Assembly: GCA_964489425.1 (NCBI GenBank)
Contig: CAZAYP010000054.1
Coordinates: forward strand, 1 to 38,076
DNA from: CAZAYP01 sp964489425 [NCBI: uncultured Verrucomicrobiota bacterium]
Lineage (GTDB): Bacteria > Verrucomicrobiota > Kiritimatiellia > RZYC01
DNA: 38,076 nt
Reading direction: 5' to 3'
The stretch's first letter is position 1, and each line of letters begins with the position of its first letter. Below the pieces are notes generated by a model. It had not been told where the DNA came from. It worked only from the letters and a program-made list of their open reading frames with translations, and did not search any database. The position numbers and the translations under genes are program-made. Positions 8,546-17,122 of the stretch are shown here, one piece after another.

Positions 8546-9924
8546 GCCTCGTCCACCTCGGTTGCGGGATCGACATCAGCCTCATCGGCCAGATCGTCGG
8601 CATCCAGTGCGGCGGCAGGTTCAACGGCATCGTCCGGCAGGTCCTGGGCCACCTTGCGCACGTCCAGCTTGCCCGTCACCACGTCCGCCACCAGCCGCGT
8701 CCGATATTCCCGGAGCAGGGCGATTTCATGGTCGAGGTGGGTGATGGCGGTGTGCAAGTTTCGGGTTTTATTATCAATCCCTAGTACGATAGTTCTCTGC
8801 TCGGCAAGTGGAGGGACAAGCACTGGAACAAGCTTGAACCGCTCAAAATAGAGGCGATTGCGCTCATACATGATTCCATAAGAAAGGCGGTTGAATTCGC
8901 CAGTGTAAGCTGTGGTGCGGAAAAGTTCGTGGAAGAAGCGCGGATCAACCTCCATTCTTGACTGGGCCACAGCGTATGCAGGACTTACAATGCCATCATA
9001 GTCAGAGAAGCCCAAGGCACCCATAAACGCGTTCATCAGGTTGTAAGCAAGTTGTCCAGAGCGCACGTGTTTATAAGCACTGCGATTTTCTGAAGCGCGT
9101 GTTCTTCGCCCCGTATCTGACTGGGGAATGACGCCCTTGAATCGGTCAATCGAAAGCAGTAGCGCCGTCGGATGCCCAGTGTCTACCACTTCATAAAATA
9201 TGCTTCCGCAGCGCTTCACCTCCCAATGCGCCGGAATATCGCCCAGCCAGGGGATGCCGGAGGGCTTGAGCTTGACATTGGGGTCCAAGCCACGGGTGAC
9301 GGCTCGGTGGATGATGGCCTGCTTCTGTTCGTTCAGTAGCGCGATGATCCTGCGCTTGGCCCGGATGGCATGCTCCAGCCGTCCGTTCGCCCAGTCCAGG
9401 AACTTAACGATGGCGGCCTGCTCGGGGGGAGGGGGTTGGGGCGTTTTAGTTCCTAGGAGCCGTTCTGGAGGAATAGTGTGCCGCAAACCAGAATATAGCG
9501 GGCTTAGCAGCTTGCGATCATCCATTGCGCGATAAAATAAATCCAGATATGCGGCTGACCTTGGGTGGAAGCATTCTAACACTGTATAGGCACCGGTAAT
9601 CATGCCGTTGTGTGGCGATAACCCAACAGTCCGTGGGGTTTCGGGAACATCGAATAGGCAAAAGACAAGATCGCCTTGGCGCACTTCTTGGCTTGTTCCC
9701 ATGTCTGCTGAAAACTTACCCTTCATGCCCGCCAGATCGCGTACAATGACACCCTGTTTCGTAAGCGATAGCAGCTGGTAATCCGTGTGGCGCTCCCCGA
9801 CCAGAACCTTGCGCCGGCGCATCAAGCCCCGGTTGGGCACCAGCCTCCAATGTACCGGCATCTGGCCAAGCCACGGCAGGCCGGACTCCTTGTAGTCGGG
9901 ATACGGCTGGAGGCGGTCGATCAC
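8542..9924 (-). CDS. hsdS: Type I restriction enzyme specificity subunit (HsdS)
   Basis: HsdS sets the DNA sequence recognised by both the methylase and the nuclease. The protein has two target-recognition halves. Each begins with a 'PWLG..P.HW' segment (about residues 18-26 and 226-234) and ends with a helical spacer preceded by 'PPPEQAAIVKFLDW' or 'PPLAEQRTIVLG'. The 460-residue length is standard. The start is a GTG at 9924 that overlaps the hsdM stop as GTGA, with AAGG a short distance upstream. An acidic tail (about the last 35 residues, rich in D, E and A) is longer than usual. The recognition sequence cannot be read from the protein. Confidence 0.93.
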   Translation of the reverse strand: MIDRLQPYPDYKESGLPWLGQMPVHWRLVPNRGLMRRRKVLVGERHTDYQLLSLTKQGVIVRDLAGMKGKFSADMGTSQEVRQGDLVFCLFDVPETPRTVGLSPHNGMITGAYTVLECFHPRSAAYLDLFYRAMDDRKLLSPLYSGLRHTIPPERLLGTKTPQPPPPEQAAIVKFLDWANGRLEHAIRAKRRIIALLNEQKQAIIHRAVTRGLDPNVKLKPSGIPWLGDIPAHWEVKRCGSIFYEVVDTGHPTALLLSIDRFKGVIPQSDTGRRTRASENRSAYKHVRSGQLAYNLMNAFMGALGFSDYDGIVSPAYAVAQSRMEVDPRFFHELFRTTAYTGEFNRLSYGIMYERNRLYFERFKLVPVLVPPLAEQRTIVLGIDNKTRNLHTAITHLDHEIALLREYRTRLVADVVTGKLDVRKVAQDLPDDAVEPAAALDADDLADEADVDPATEVDEA

Positions 9925-12233
9925 TTCGTGCCTTCTGTCAGCAGTCCATCCAGCACGCCTGCGGATTCTTTTTGGACGGCTAAAATATCAGCGGCAATTT
10001 CTTCCAGCGTGCGCAGCGGCTGGGGCTTGTAGAAGTGGCGCGTGAAGGATATTTCGTAGCCGACCTTGGCGGAGCCGTCCTTGACCCAGGCATCCGGCGT
10101 ATAGGGCAGGACCTCACGCTGGATGAACGCCTCAATGCCGCCGTCTTCCAGCAAGGGAATCTGTTCCGTATCCCGCAGGTCCGGGTCTGGCTCGTATTCG
10201 ACCACGACGGCCTTGCCGTCCACCTTGGCATCGTACAACCCGTGCAGTGGGTCGGCCTTGACCTTGCCGGGCTTGTGGACCTTGGCAATGACCGGCGGCG
10301 CGCCTTCTTCACGCCAGCTCACGGCCCGCAGGATCAGCTTCAACTCGGGGGCGGACAGCTTCAGTTTCAGCTTTTTCAGCGCCGCATCCACACGGTCGTC
10401 GAACAGGTTGAAATCCTCAAATAAGCCGTCACTCAGCTGGGCGCGCAGGGCATTGGCAACGTCTACCAGCCGGGCATCCCGTGCCCAGGTCTTGGCGTCC
10501 ATCAGCTTTTTCTTCTTCTTTTCCGGCAGGCCTTTTTTCCTGGGCTCAGCGTCCTCGGCGTCATCATCTTCGTCCTCAGCCTCACCGGTGGACCATTCAG
10601 CCAGGCGCTTTTCCAGGGCAGCGGCAATGCGGATGAAGTCAGTAGCCAGGGCGTCGCCAAACTCGTCGTAGAGCACGGACCGAATATCCTCGTCACCAGA
10701 GGCGAACCGCAGGCTGGCTATGGCCTTGGCGGTGAACTTGGCGTGCAGGCGCATGGGACGTTCCACGACAACCTTCCAGTAGCCAAAGGCGGCGTTGGGG
10801 AAAATCTTGGATTCCGGCGTTTCCTTGAACGCCTGGTGAAGCTCGCAAATGCGCCGGATATCGTCAGGTGACAGCTCGCAGTTTTTCTTGCCCAGGTTCT
10901 TGCGCAAGGGCCGGAACCACTGGGTGGCGTCAATGAGCTGCACCTTGCCACGCCGGTGTTCGGGCTTGCGATTGGAAACCAGCCAGATGTAGGTGGCGAT
11001 CCCGGTGTTGTAAAACAGGTTCAACGGCAAGGCGATGATGGCTTCCAGCCAGTCGTTCTCGATGATCCATCGGCGGATATTGCTTTCGCCCTGGCCGGCG
11101 TCACCGGTGAACAACGAGGAGCCGTTATGGACCTCGGCAATGCGGCTGCCGAGTTCCGACTCGTGGTTCATCTTGGAAACCATGTTGGCAAGAAACAGCA
11201 TCTGGCCGTCGCTGGACCGGGTGATGAGGGACAGTTCCTCGCCGGCATGCATGACCCGGAAACGTGGGTCACGAATGCCGTCCTTGCCGCCCATGGCTTC
11301 CAGGTCCTTCTTCCAGCTCTTGCCGTACGGCGGATTGGACAGCATGAAATCGAACTGCATGGAGGGGAAGGCATCGTGCTGGAGCGTGGACCACTCGGCG
11401 CCGCCCACGATGTGATCGGCGTTGTCACCTTCGCCCTTGAGCAGCATGTCGGCCTTGCAGATGGCGTAGGTCTCGGGGTTGATCTCCTGGGCATAGAGGT
11501 GGGTCTGGACGTCCAGACCCCGGTCAACGGCGATGGCGTGCAGGGTTTCCTCGCCGATGGTCAGCATGCCGCCAGTGCCGGCCGCATCGTCATATAGCAA
11601 ATAGGACCCGGACTTGATTTGGCCGACGATAGGCAAGAGGATCAGGTCGGCCATCAGGCGCACGGCATCCCTGGGTGTCCAGTGTTCGCCGGCCTCCTCG
11701 TTGTTTTCCTCGTTGAACTTCCTGACCAGCTCCTCGAACACCGTGCCCATGCCGTGGTTGTCCAGGCCGGCGGGGGTGAGGTCGATCTCCGGGTCCACGA
11801 ACTTGTTGATGAGCGTGCCCAGGGCATCAGCCTTGGATAGCGTGGACAGCTGATTGCGGAACTTGAAATTCTCGACGATGTCCTGGACGTTCTGGGAAAA
11901 CCCGTTCAGGTAATGCTCGAAGTCGGCCAGAAGCTGCTGCTGGCTACCCCGTGCGCGTAAATCCCGCAGGGTAAACTTGGACGTGTTGTAGAACGCCTGC
12001 CCGGCAGCGGCGCACAGGGCGGCGCGCTGCTCAACAATGCCGGCCTTGTCCAGCATGGCTTTGGTTTCCGATATCCTTTTCTTGGTCGGTTCCAGCACGG
12101 CATCCAGACGGCGCAGCACGCACATGGGCAGGATGACGTCGGGATATTTGCCGCGCTTGAACAGGTCGCGCAATACGTCGTCGGCAATGCCCCAGATGAA
12201 CGACACGATTTTGTTGTGGGTGGTCTGGTTCAT
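9921..12233 (-). CDS. hsdM: Type I restriction enzyme M subunit, N6-adenine methylase (HsdM)
   Basis: HsdM methylates adenine within the site chosen by HsdS and forms the core of the restriction complex. It has an N-terminal helical HsdM domain (about 1-140), SAM-binding motif I 'DDAAGTGGM' (215-223) and catalytic motif NPPY (300-303). The protein is about 770 residues, longer than classical EcoKI-type HsdM. It carries a charged linker rich in D/E and K near 'DDEDDDAEDAEPRKKG' and an additional C-terminal domain of about 170 residues. I start at the ATG at 12233 rather than at 12254, because a TATAAT box at 12268-12263 would put the transcript start close to 12256. GGTGG lies upstream of the chosen ATG. 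It is the first gene of the five-gene operon. Confidence 0.93.
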   Translation of the reverse strand: MNQTTHNKIVSFIWGIADDVLRDLFKRGKYPDVILPMCVLRRLDAVLEPTKKRISETKAMLDKAGIVEQRAALCAAAGQAFYNTSKFTLRDLRARGSQQQLLADFEHYLNGFSQNVQDIVENFKFRNQLSTLSKADALGTLINKFVDPEIDLTPAGLDNHGMGTVFEELVRKFNEENNEEAGEHWTPRDAVRLMADLILLPIVGQIKSGSYLLYDDAAGTGGMLTIGEETLHAIAVDRGLDVQTHLYAQEINPETYAICKADMLLKGEGDNADHIVGGAEWSTLQHDAFPSMQFDFMLSNPPYGKSWKKDLEAMGGKDGIRDPRFRVMHAGEELSLITRSSDGQMLFLANMVSKMNHESELGSRIAEVHNGSSLFTGDAGQGESNIRRWIIENDWLEAIIALPLNLFYNTGIATYIWLVSNRKPEHRRGKVQLIDATQWFRPLRKNLGKKNCELSPDDIRRICELHQAFKETPESKIFPNAAFGYWKVVVERPMRLHAKFTAKAIASLRFASGDEDIRSVLYDEFGDALATDFIRIAAALEKRLAEWSTGEAEDEDDDAEDAEPRKKGLPEKKKKKLMDAKTWARDARLVDVANALRAQLSDGLFEDFNLFDDRVDAALKKLKLKLSAPELKLILRAVSWREEGAPPVIAKVHKPGKVKADPLHGLYDAKVDGKAVVVEYEPDPDLRDTEQIPLLEDGGIEAFIQREVLPYTPDAWVKDGSAKVGYEISFTRHFYKPQPLRTLEEIAADILAVQKESAGVLDGLLTEGTK

Positions 12234-12262
12234 GGGATCAGCCACCGTGGGCATACAGCCGG

Positions 12263-12268
12263 ATTATA
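12263..12268 (-). promoter_or_regulatory. Probable -10 box for the type I restriction operon
   Basis: TATAAT on the minus strand, about 30 bases upstream of the chosen hsdM start. No good -35 hexamer lies at the standard distance, so the promoter may be weak or activator-dependent. Confidence 0.45.
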
Positions 12269-12448
12269 GTGCTCGTAAATCATGGGGTGAGTTTAACAGG
12301 CAGAGGCCACAACGGGCAAGCGCGGGATCGGGATGCGACCGCCCCTGCGACTACCCCAGCTGACTACGTCAAAGGTTTCCCATGGCACCCGCACCGGGGC
12401 ATTGAGACGGGGATTTTTAATACCATCCGCTGCCGACGAATACCCGCC

Positions 12449-13384
12449 TTATAATTGGTCCTTAACGAGCTTGAAATTGATCTGATATCGATAAAATGCG
12501 ATGTGCGGGATGGAGGCAATCGCCCAGCGCAATTTCTCATCGCGTTCGAGTGCAATAATAGCGCCCTCAACCGCCTGGTCTGGTTCGGCGATCTGTTCCT
12601 TGATGAACCCCATGTAACGCAGCACCTGGCCAACGACGACATCACTGGCCCGACCACGCTTGAGTTCCACTACCAGCAGCCGTTTTTTGTCCTTGCTGAT
12701 GGCTAGAATATCTATTGGCCCGGCATCCGTTGCATACTGCTGGCCAACCTGCTCGCCGTCCTCCTCGAATATCGTAAAATCCTTGCCGAGGAGAGTCTGC
12801 TTCCAATTGGCGACGAGAAAAGCCTCCAGATGCTGTTCCATAGCGAATGCTGCCGGGTCTTCGATATCGGGCTCGGTGGGGATGATGGATGAAGTGGGCG
12901 GAACAGCGCAAATTAGGCGGTCCAACTCGTCCCGGTAAGCAGATATATCGCTCACCGTTCCGACTGACCCCGCCGAGTTCTGCAACGCCTCGCTCATGGC
13001 GGACCGGGGGATGCCGTTTTCCAGCCAACGGACCTTGCGGCGGTGGGGTAGAATCTGGTTCTTGGCGTAAAAGTAGTCGCCCAGCACCTCACCCACGCGA
13101 TACATGCCGGTTCCGTCTGGGCTCACCACCATGTCGCCCTTCAGTATGCCCTTGGCAATCGTCCATAGCATACCGCAGGCAAGCCCGGCCCCAATCCTTG
13201 ATTTATCCGGATGCACTTTCAGGTAGACAGGGATGAACCGTTTGTTGAATTCCCGCCATGCGTCCGGCAGCTTGCGGTTTAAATCCTCGTTAATCCCAAA
13301 ATCAGCGCCAATAAAGCCACCGGCCACGCATTCGGCGGCATGAGCGCTTTTTCTGCCAAGTATTATGCGATAGTAATTTTTCAT
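12449..13384 (-). CDS. NucS-like PD-(D/E)XK nuclease with distinct N-terminal domain
   Basis: The C-terminal half is a restriction-like nuclease of the NucS/RecB type: Asp225 in 'GPIDILAIS', Glu240 and Lys242 in 'LLVVELKRGRA', and Gln253 downstream, in the order and spacing of the catalytic core. The N-terminal ~120 residues begin 'YYRIILGRKSAHAAECVAGG' and resemble the N-terminal domain found in some 'restriction system' proteins; I do not assign it a function. The start at 13384 is well supported by AGGAGGTGA about 7 bases upstream. It lies upstream of hsdM on the same strand but about 215 bases away, with a promoter-like box between, so it is probably transcribed separately. A role in DNA restriction or repair is likely; the substrate is unknown. 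Confidence 0.8.
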   Translation of the reverse strand: MKNYYRIILGRKSAHAAECVAGGFIGADFGINEDLNRKLPDAWREFNKRFIPVYLKVHPDKSRIGAGLACGMLWTIAKGILKGDMVVSPDGTGMYRVGEVLGDYFYAKNQILPHRRKVRWLENGIPRSAMSEALQNSAGSVGTVSDISAYRDELDRLICAVPPTSSIIPTEPDIEDPAAFAMEQHLEAFLVANWKQTLLGKDFTIFEEDGEQVGQQYATDAGPIDILAISKDKKRLLVVELKRGRASDVVVGQVLRYMGFIKEQIAEPDQAVEGAIIALERDEKLRWAIASIPHIAFYRYQINFKLVKDQL

Positions 13385-13590
13385 TTATCCTTCACCTCCT
13401 GTCACGCCGTTCCCCTTGTTTAACCTGTGTTTGAGCGCCATAGCCGAGGTGCCCCTGCTATCACGAGTTGATCTTTTAGCCTTAGCATTGATGCCACGCT
13501 ATCAGCCGCCCCTATCAGAGGACAAGCCATAATTGGTGTCATCATCGTTACGCTTGGCGAACTATCCATGAAAACAATTTTGAATTTCCA

Positions 13591-13619
13591 TTGACATCAC
13601 CCTCTCCATCCATTACACC
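13591..13619 (+). promoter_or_regulatory. Candidate sigma-70-like promoter for the coiled-coil protein gene
   Basis: TTGACA at 13591-13596 and TACACC at 13614-13619 with a 17-base spacer. The -35 is consensus, the -10 is weak. The next gene starts 33 bases downstream behind an AAAAGGAG ribosome site. Confidence 0.4.
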
Positions 13620-13652
13620 GTCGGCTGAGCCTAATAAAAGGAGAAAAACCAC

Positions 13653-14072
13653 ATGGCTAAAGCGTCGGATATCAATGGGCTAGTGTCGGACATGCGCCAG
13701 CAGTTAATTAGCGAAAAAGAGGCAATTGAAGCAAAGCTCACTATGTTGGACGAGCTTATTGCCAAGGCGGCCGGCATGGTTGAGGCCAAGCCCGCAAAAA
13801 AGGAAGCTGCGGCGCCTGCTGCCAAGGAAACGGCCAAGGCGCCCAAGATAACCAGGGCAAAGCGTGGCAGCAATGCAGAAATCGGGAAAAAGATCTACGA
13901 TATTATTGCCGCTGCGCCTGATAAAAAATGCAAGAAATCCGCATTTGAGAGCCTGTGTGCCGATCAGGCCCCGTCTAAATATATTAATGCCTGGAATAAC
14001 GCCAAGGGCAATGAGACCAAGAAAATAACTATCACGGGATCAAAGACCGACGCTGACTATTCTGTTGCTTAG
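13653..14072 (+). CDS. Small Lys/Ala-rich coiled-coil protein, possibly nucleoid-associated
   Basis: The 139-residue protein has three visible parts. Residues 1-48 are an amphipathic helix likely to form a coiled coil. Residues 50-75 are an Ala/Lys/Pro-rich linker ('AKPAKKEAAAPAAKETAKAP'). Residues 76-139 form a compact basic domain beginning 'RAKRGSNAEIGKKIYDII'. A helix-linker-DNA-binding layout like this recalls H-NS-like and H1-like bridging proteins, but there is no recognisable family motif, so the role is a guess from composition. The start follows AAAAGGAG at about 10 bases. A strong terminator follows at 14096-14129, so it is probably a single-gene transcript. Confidence 0.7.
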   Translation: MAKASDINGLVSDMRQQLISEKEAIEAKLTMLDELIAKAAGMVEAKPAKKEAAAPAAKETAKAPKITRAKRGSNAEIGKKIYDIIAAAPDKKCKKSAFESLCADQAPSKYINAWNNAKGNETKKITITGSKTDADYSVA

Positions 14073-14095
14073 GTGGTTTTTAGATGGTCGGTAAA

Positions 14096-14129
14096 GGGGC
14101 CTGATCCTTCATACGGTCAGGCCCTTTTT
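14096..14129 (+). terminator. Rho-independent terminator after the coiled-coil protein gene
   Basis: GGGCCTGA (14097-14104) pairs perfectly with TCAGGCCC (14117-14124) across a 12-base loop, and is followed by TTTTT. Confidence 0.85.
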
Positions 14130-14954
14130 CTGTTTATTATGTTTCTTGCAGTGCCGGTGTTTCATCAATCGGACAATAATCCGTCGGAAACCATCTATGC
14201 TCGTTCACCCGGCCGTGATCATAGCCGCTGCCAGGTAAGGGGGCCGTTGTGCGCAATGTCACCTCAATCAGATGAGGATGTGTTGCGTTATATGCTGCGT
14301 AAAAGCACGTTGCAGATAATATGTTTCGGCGTGGTGCTCTATCCATGAGGATCATTGTGCATTCATCTTGGCTTTTGATACTATTTAGACATTAAATGCG
14401 TGTGTTATTCATTCATTATTAGTTGGTTAGGAATTAATTGGCATCGACATGTGACCTTGACAGATATTATTGGCACCACAATATTGCCTATCATATTGCT
14501 TATCAATGCGTTGAGTCTGTTTGTGTTGTGATCTGTAAAATGAGTTCGAATTTCAATGGCGCCATGTTAAAACAGCTTGCACGTAATCGTTATGTGTTCA
14601 TATACAACATTCTATGACGGCATAAAATACAATCATTTTTATCTTGAATATGGCAATAGAATACAGTATAATCGAGTACGTACGCGGCGAGTTATGGAAA
14701 GTTATACAAAAAACACCGAACCATGGCAGAATAAAAACGTTTTACCATGACAAACAATGCGGCCAACACATACGCAACTATCTGACAAGCAATGGTTGGC
14801 GAGCATTATGCAGGAAAATATGACGTAATATGTAGAGGCCTAGCATCGATGTGGCGCATATGTTGAACCAAAATATTCACCAAACAGAGCAGCCGCCGGA
14901 TAAACAATCAGCAGTGAACTCGCAGATGGCTTGCACCAGAATAAGGAGGCCGAT
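14130..14954. other. AT-rich gene-poor stretch with one good promoter
   Basis: Base composition drops sharply here and stays low to about 18 kb. I find no gene with a ribosome site. A minus-strand frame at 14355-14137 (72 codons) and two tiny plus-strand frames (ATG at 14694, 17 codons; ATG at 14757, 23 codons) are open but unsupported. The stretch contains the promoter at 14644-14672, about 280 bases upstream of the next gene. That leaves room for a long leader or a small RNA. Confidence 0.45.
14644..14672 (+). promoter_or_regulatory. Sigma-70-like promoter in the AT-rich block
   Basis: TTGAAT at 14644-14649 and TATAAT at 14667-14672 with a 17-base spacer. The same hexamers and spacing recur at 17025-17053. 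The expected start is near 14679, giving a leader of about 275 bases before the gene at 14955. Confidence 0.65.
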
Positions 14955-15692
14955 ATGACCGATATCGAGGTCGCGTCTATAGAAATGCGCATTGAATACG
15001 CCATGCGGAGCGGCAACAAGCGTGATATTGAAGATATATACAATAACTTTATTCCATTAAGTACGTTAATGGTCAATCCCTTCGAGGGTTACTTTCCACC
15101 GGAGCTAGTACCAATATCCATTAAGCTGATGAAAGAGATCGGGGTTGGTTTTTTTAGCATGTGGCTGCCTATTATGCTAATAAGTACAAAATCGCATGAG
15201 CTCTATGATGCTGCCGTTAAGTATGGCCTGGATAACGATATGAGGAGAATCTTGCTCAAGGGCGGATATTGCAATGATGACATTGAAACGGCAACGTGCA
15301 ATATGCTATACGATTTAGCATCCAGGATAGGAAATTGTCTGAAGACTGATCTTACTGGCAACGATTCGACCATCAGTTGCCTGTATCCCAAGTGCATGGA
15401 TATTATTGATGGTCTTGGAAATAAAGCCAGTAGCAAATCGCTTAAAACATTACGTGTCATTATCTACGACCTTGAGCCACTACTGCGTAGTGCACTTTAT
15501 ACAATCAGAGAAAACATCAGGAAAGAAGGGGAACAGGGCAGAATGGAGGAAATGATAATGAACATGATGCTCAAGGATTATTTAGAGGCGACAGCTAAGT
15601 TTAATTATAGCCAGTTTGTCTTATATAATATTGTGGATTCAGCCAAAAATGCGGTAAATAGCATTATTGAGAGGTGTGGAGACGCCAACTGA
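14955..15692 (+). CDS. Unrecognised AT-rich gene, helical protein
   Basis: The ATG at 14955 follows AAGGAGG by about 6 bases, which fixes the start; an earlier in-frame codon at 14931 lacks such a site. The 245-residue product looks mostly helical and has scattered Cys and Asp residues. It contains a hydrophobic stretch 'GVGFFSMWLPIMLIS' (about 62-76) that could be buried or membrane-associated. I recognise no domain. It is the first gene of the AT-rich block and lies 70 bases upstream of the glycosylase-like gene, so the two could be co-transcribed from the 14644 promoter. Its composition is clearly unlike the type I restriction genes to the left, which suggests separate acquisition. Confidence 0.7.
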   Translation: MTDIEVASIEMRIEYAMRSGNKRDIEDIYNNFIPLSTLMVNPFEGYFPPELVPISIKLMKEIGVGFFSMWLPIMLISTKSHELYDAAVKYGLDNDMRRILLKGGYCNDDIETATCNMLYDLASRIGNCLKTDLTGNDSTISCLYPKCMDIIDGLGNKASSKSLKTLRVIIYDLEPLLRSALYTIRENIRKEGEQGRMEEMIMNMMLKDYLEATAKFNYSQFVLYNIVDSAKNAVNSIIERCGDAN

Positions 15693-15762
15693 ATATCACG
15701 TTATATTTTGTAGTGAGTCAATAAATACCAATCAGTTGTTCATTAACCATAAGGAGAACTAA

Positions 15763-16389
15763 ATGCCAAATCCTCTGCATAAACCATGGTCACAGATCAT
15801 TCCGTTAATCCCTGTTGCCGAACACTCGGTCCAGGTGGATGCCGCTACATGGCAACCGCATTTGGCTGGTGCCGGACTCCATGCGCAGCATACGGCTATT
15901 TTCGGCGGCCATCCGGATATTCGCCTTACAAGGTCGAGGCTGTTGACCCATGCCTACCCGAATCATGTGCAGAAGTGCCTTGAAATCTTCATGTGGGGTT
16001 GGCCAACACGTTCCAGGGGAAGCCATCGTTCTTCTTATCTTAGGAACATTCCTGCTATCGCCTCAGTTGCGCCCATGCCTCTGCCATGGCCGACTTACTA
16101 TAGCCGGCTTCACGTCTTGGGTGGGCTCGGAATATCCACAGTAACCAAGCTGGCGTACTTCTTCAACCACAGGTTCGGTGGCCTTCCAAGCGTAATTCTG
16201 GATTCCAGGATCATCGATATCCTTGCGGCAGGTCGTTGGCATGGCCTTGCTATGCCCGGCCTCAGCTTCAGCAGCGCTGTGCACAACTACCCCGCATACC
16301 TTCTGTTGGTCTCGAATATCGCTGGTAAACTCGGCTGTACACCAGACCAAGTAGAATTCTTTCTTTTTTCATGGGGAGATTCATATTGA
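15763..16389 (+). CDS. OGG-fold (HhH-GPD-like) DNA glycosylase
   Basis: The 208-residue protein carries the core of an 8-oxoguanine-glycosylase fold. 'GGLGISTVTKLAYFF' (120-134) matches the helix-hairpin-helix with a Lys at the OGG1 Lys249 position (Lys129). 'PSVILDSRIIDIL' (142-154) places an Asp (Asp147) where the family has its catalytic Asp. The two residues lie 18 apart against 19 in human OGG1. The upstream part, 'PNHVQKCLEIFMWGW' (66-80), fits the OGG-fold proteins seen in bacterial accessory regions. The predicted reaction is removal of a modified base, with lyase activity from Lys129. The target is unknown and could be a modified phage base. The start follows AAGGAG by about 8 bases. 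Its GC content is higher than that of its neighbours on both sides. Confidence 0.75.
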   Translation: MPNPLHKPWSQIIPLIPVAEHSVQVDAATWQPHLAGAGLHAQHTAIFGGHPDIRLTRSRLLTHAYPNHVQKCLEIFMWGWPTRSRGSHRSSYLRNIPAIASVAPMPLPWPTYYSRLHVLGGLGISTVTKLAYFFNHRFGGLPSVILDSRIIDILAAGRWHGLAMPGLSFSSAVHNYPAYLLLVSNIAGKLGCTPDQVEFFLFSWGDSY

Positions 16390-16508
16390 ATCAAGCAACC
16401 TCGCATCTAGCACTATTCTGGTCCTGCTTGCGATCCACTGGCGAGCATAATGCGTGTCCAATAATGTAATGCCATAAATATATAGTCAATGACACGGATA
16501 TATTCAGC

Positions 16509-16964
16509 ATGAAACTAAATAATTCCATAGAAATGTATAAGCTGCACACCATCGCCCAGCTCCTTGTTGTAACCCATAGGAATGTCCTGCGGATCAATGA
16601 ACTGACGATGATTATAGCGCTGCATGGTTCGGATACGGCCCAATGTGCTAAAGCGATAAAAGCTATGATGCTTCGCAACAAGATGGACATGCATAAGCTG
16701 ATAAAGAAAGAGATCGCCAGGATTAAAAAAGATGGCACGAAGGCTGAATTAAAACGATTCGTAAAAATGGAGCGGAAGATCATTAATAGCATAAAACACA
16801 TCAAAACCACGGATGGCATGAATCTCGTGCACGAGTATTCTAAGAGTTGCACTGAAGAATACGTATCATGCCTTAAGAATTTTAGCGAGCTGTTTGGAAT
16901 GCGTAAGGATATTGATGGCGGCGAATTGATTAAAAAATGGCTGGAGTATATGGAAAAGGATTAA
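16509..16964 (+). CDS. Unrecognised Lys-rich AT-rich gene
   Basis: The 151-residue product is rich in Lys, Ile and Met and looks helical, with 'KLIKKEIARIKKDGTKAELK' (about 64-83) as a strongly basic stretch. No family is recognised. There is no clear ribosome site before the ATG at 16509, so the start or even the gene is less certain than its neighbours; the coherent charged composition argues for coding. It follows the glycosylase gene by about 120 bases. A hydrophobic minus-strand frame over the same bases is most likely its shadow. Confidence 0.55.
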   Translation: MKLNNSIEMYKLHTIAQLLVVTHRNVLRINELTMIIALHGSDTAQCAKAIKAMMLRNKMDMHKLIKKEIARIKKDGTKAELKRFVKMERKIINSIKHIKTTDGMNLVHEYSKSCTEEYVSCLKNFSELFGMRKDIDGGELIKKWLEYMEKD

Positions 16965-17024
16965 AGCAAACTATAAATGACCAACAGGATCGACCAAAGA
17001 GGCGTGCAGTTATTATACAATATA

Positions 17025-17053
17025 TTGAATAATATACCATTTAGAATTATAAT
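17025..17053 (+). promoter_or_regulatory. Second promoter of the AT-rich block
   Basis: TTGAAT at 17025-17030 and TATAAT at 17048-17053, 17-base spacer. The hexamers and spacing equal those at 14644. The expected transcript would start near 17060 and reach the gene at 17123. Confidence 0.65.
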
Positions 17054-17122
17054 AGCAATTGTCGCGGCTTTACATATCATATATTGACGTCTTTATGTGG
17101 CCAGCCAAGAAGAAAGACAAAC

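Noticed and set aside
14137-14355. Minus-strand 72-codon frame
   Set aside because: No ribosome site and no recognisable pattern; it begins in the downstream part of a terminator region.
16391-16852. Minus-strand 153-codon frame with hydrophobic product
   Set aside because: It lies opposite the Lys-rich gene at 16509; hydrophobic runs are what Lys/Ile-rich codons give on the reverse strand, and there is no ribosome site.
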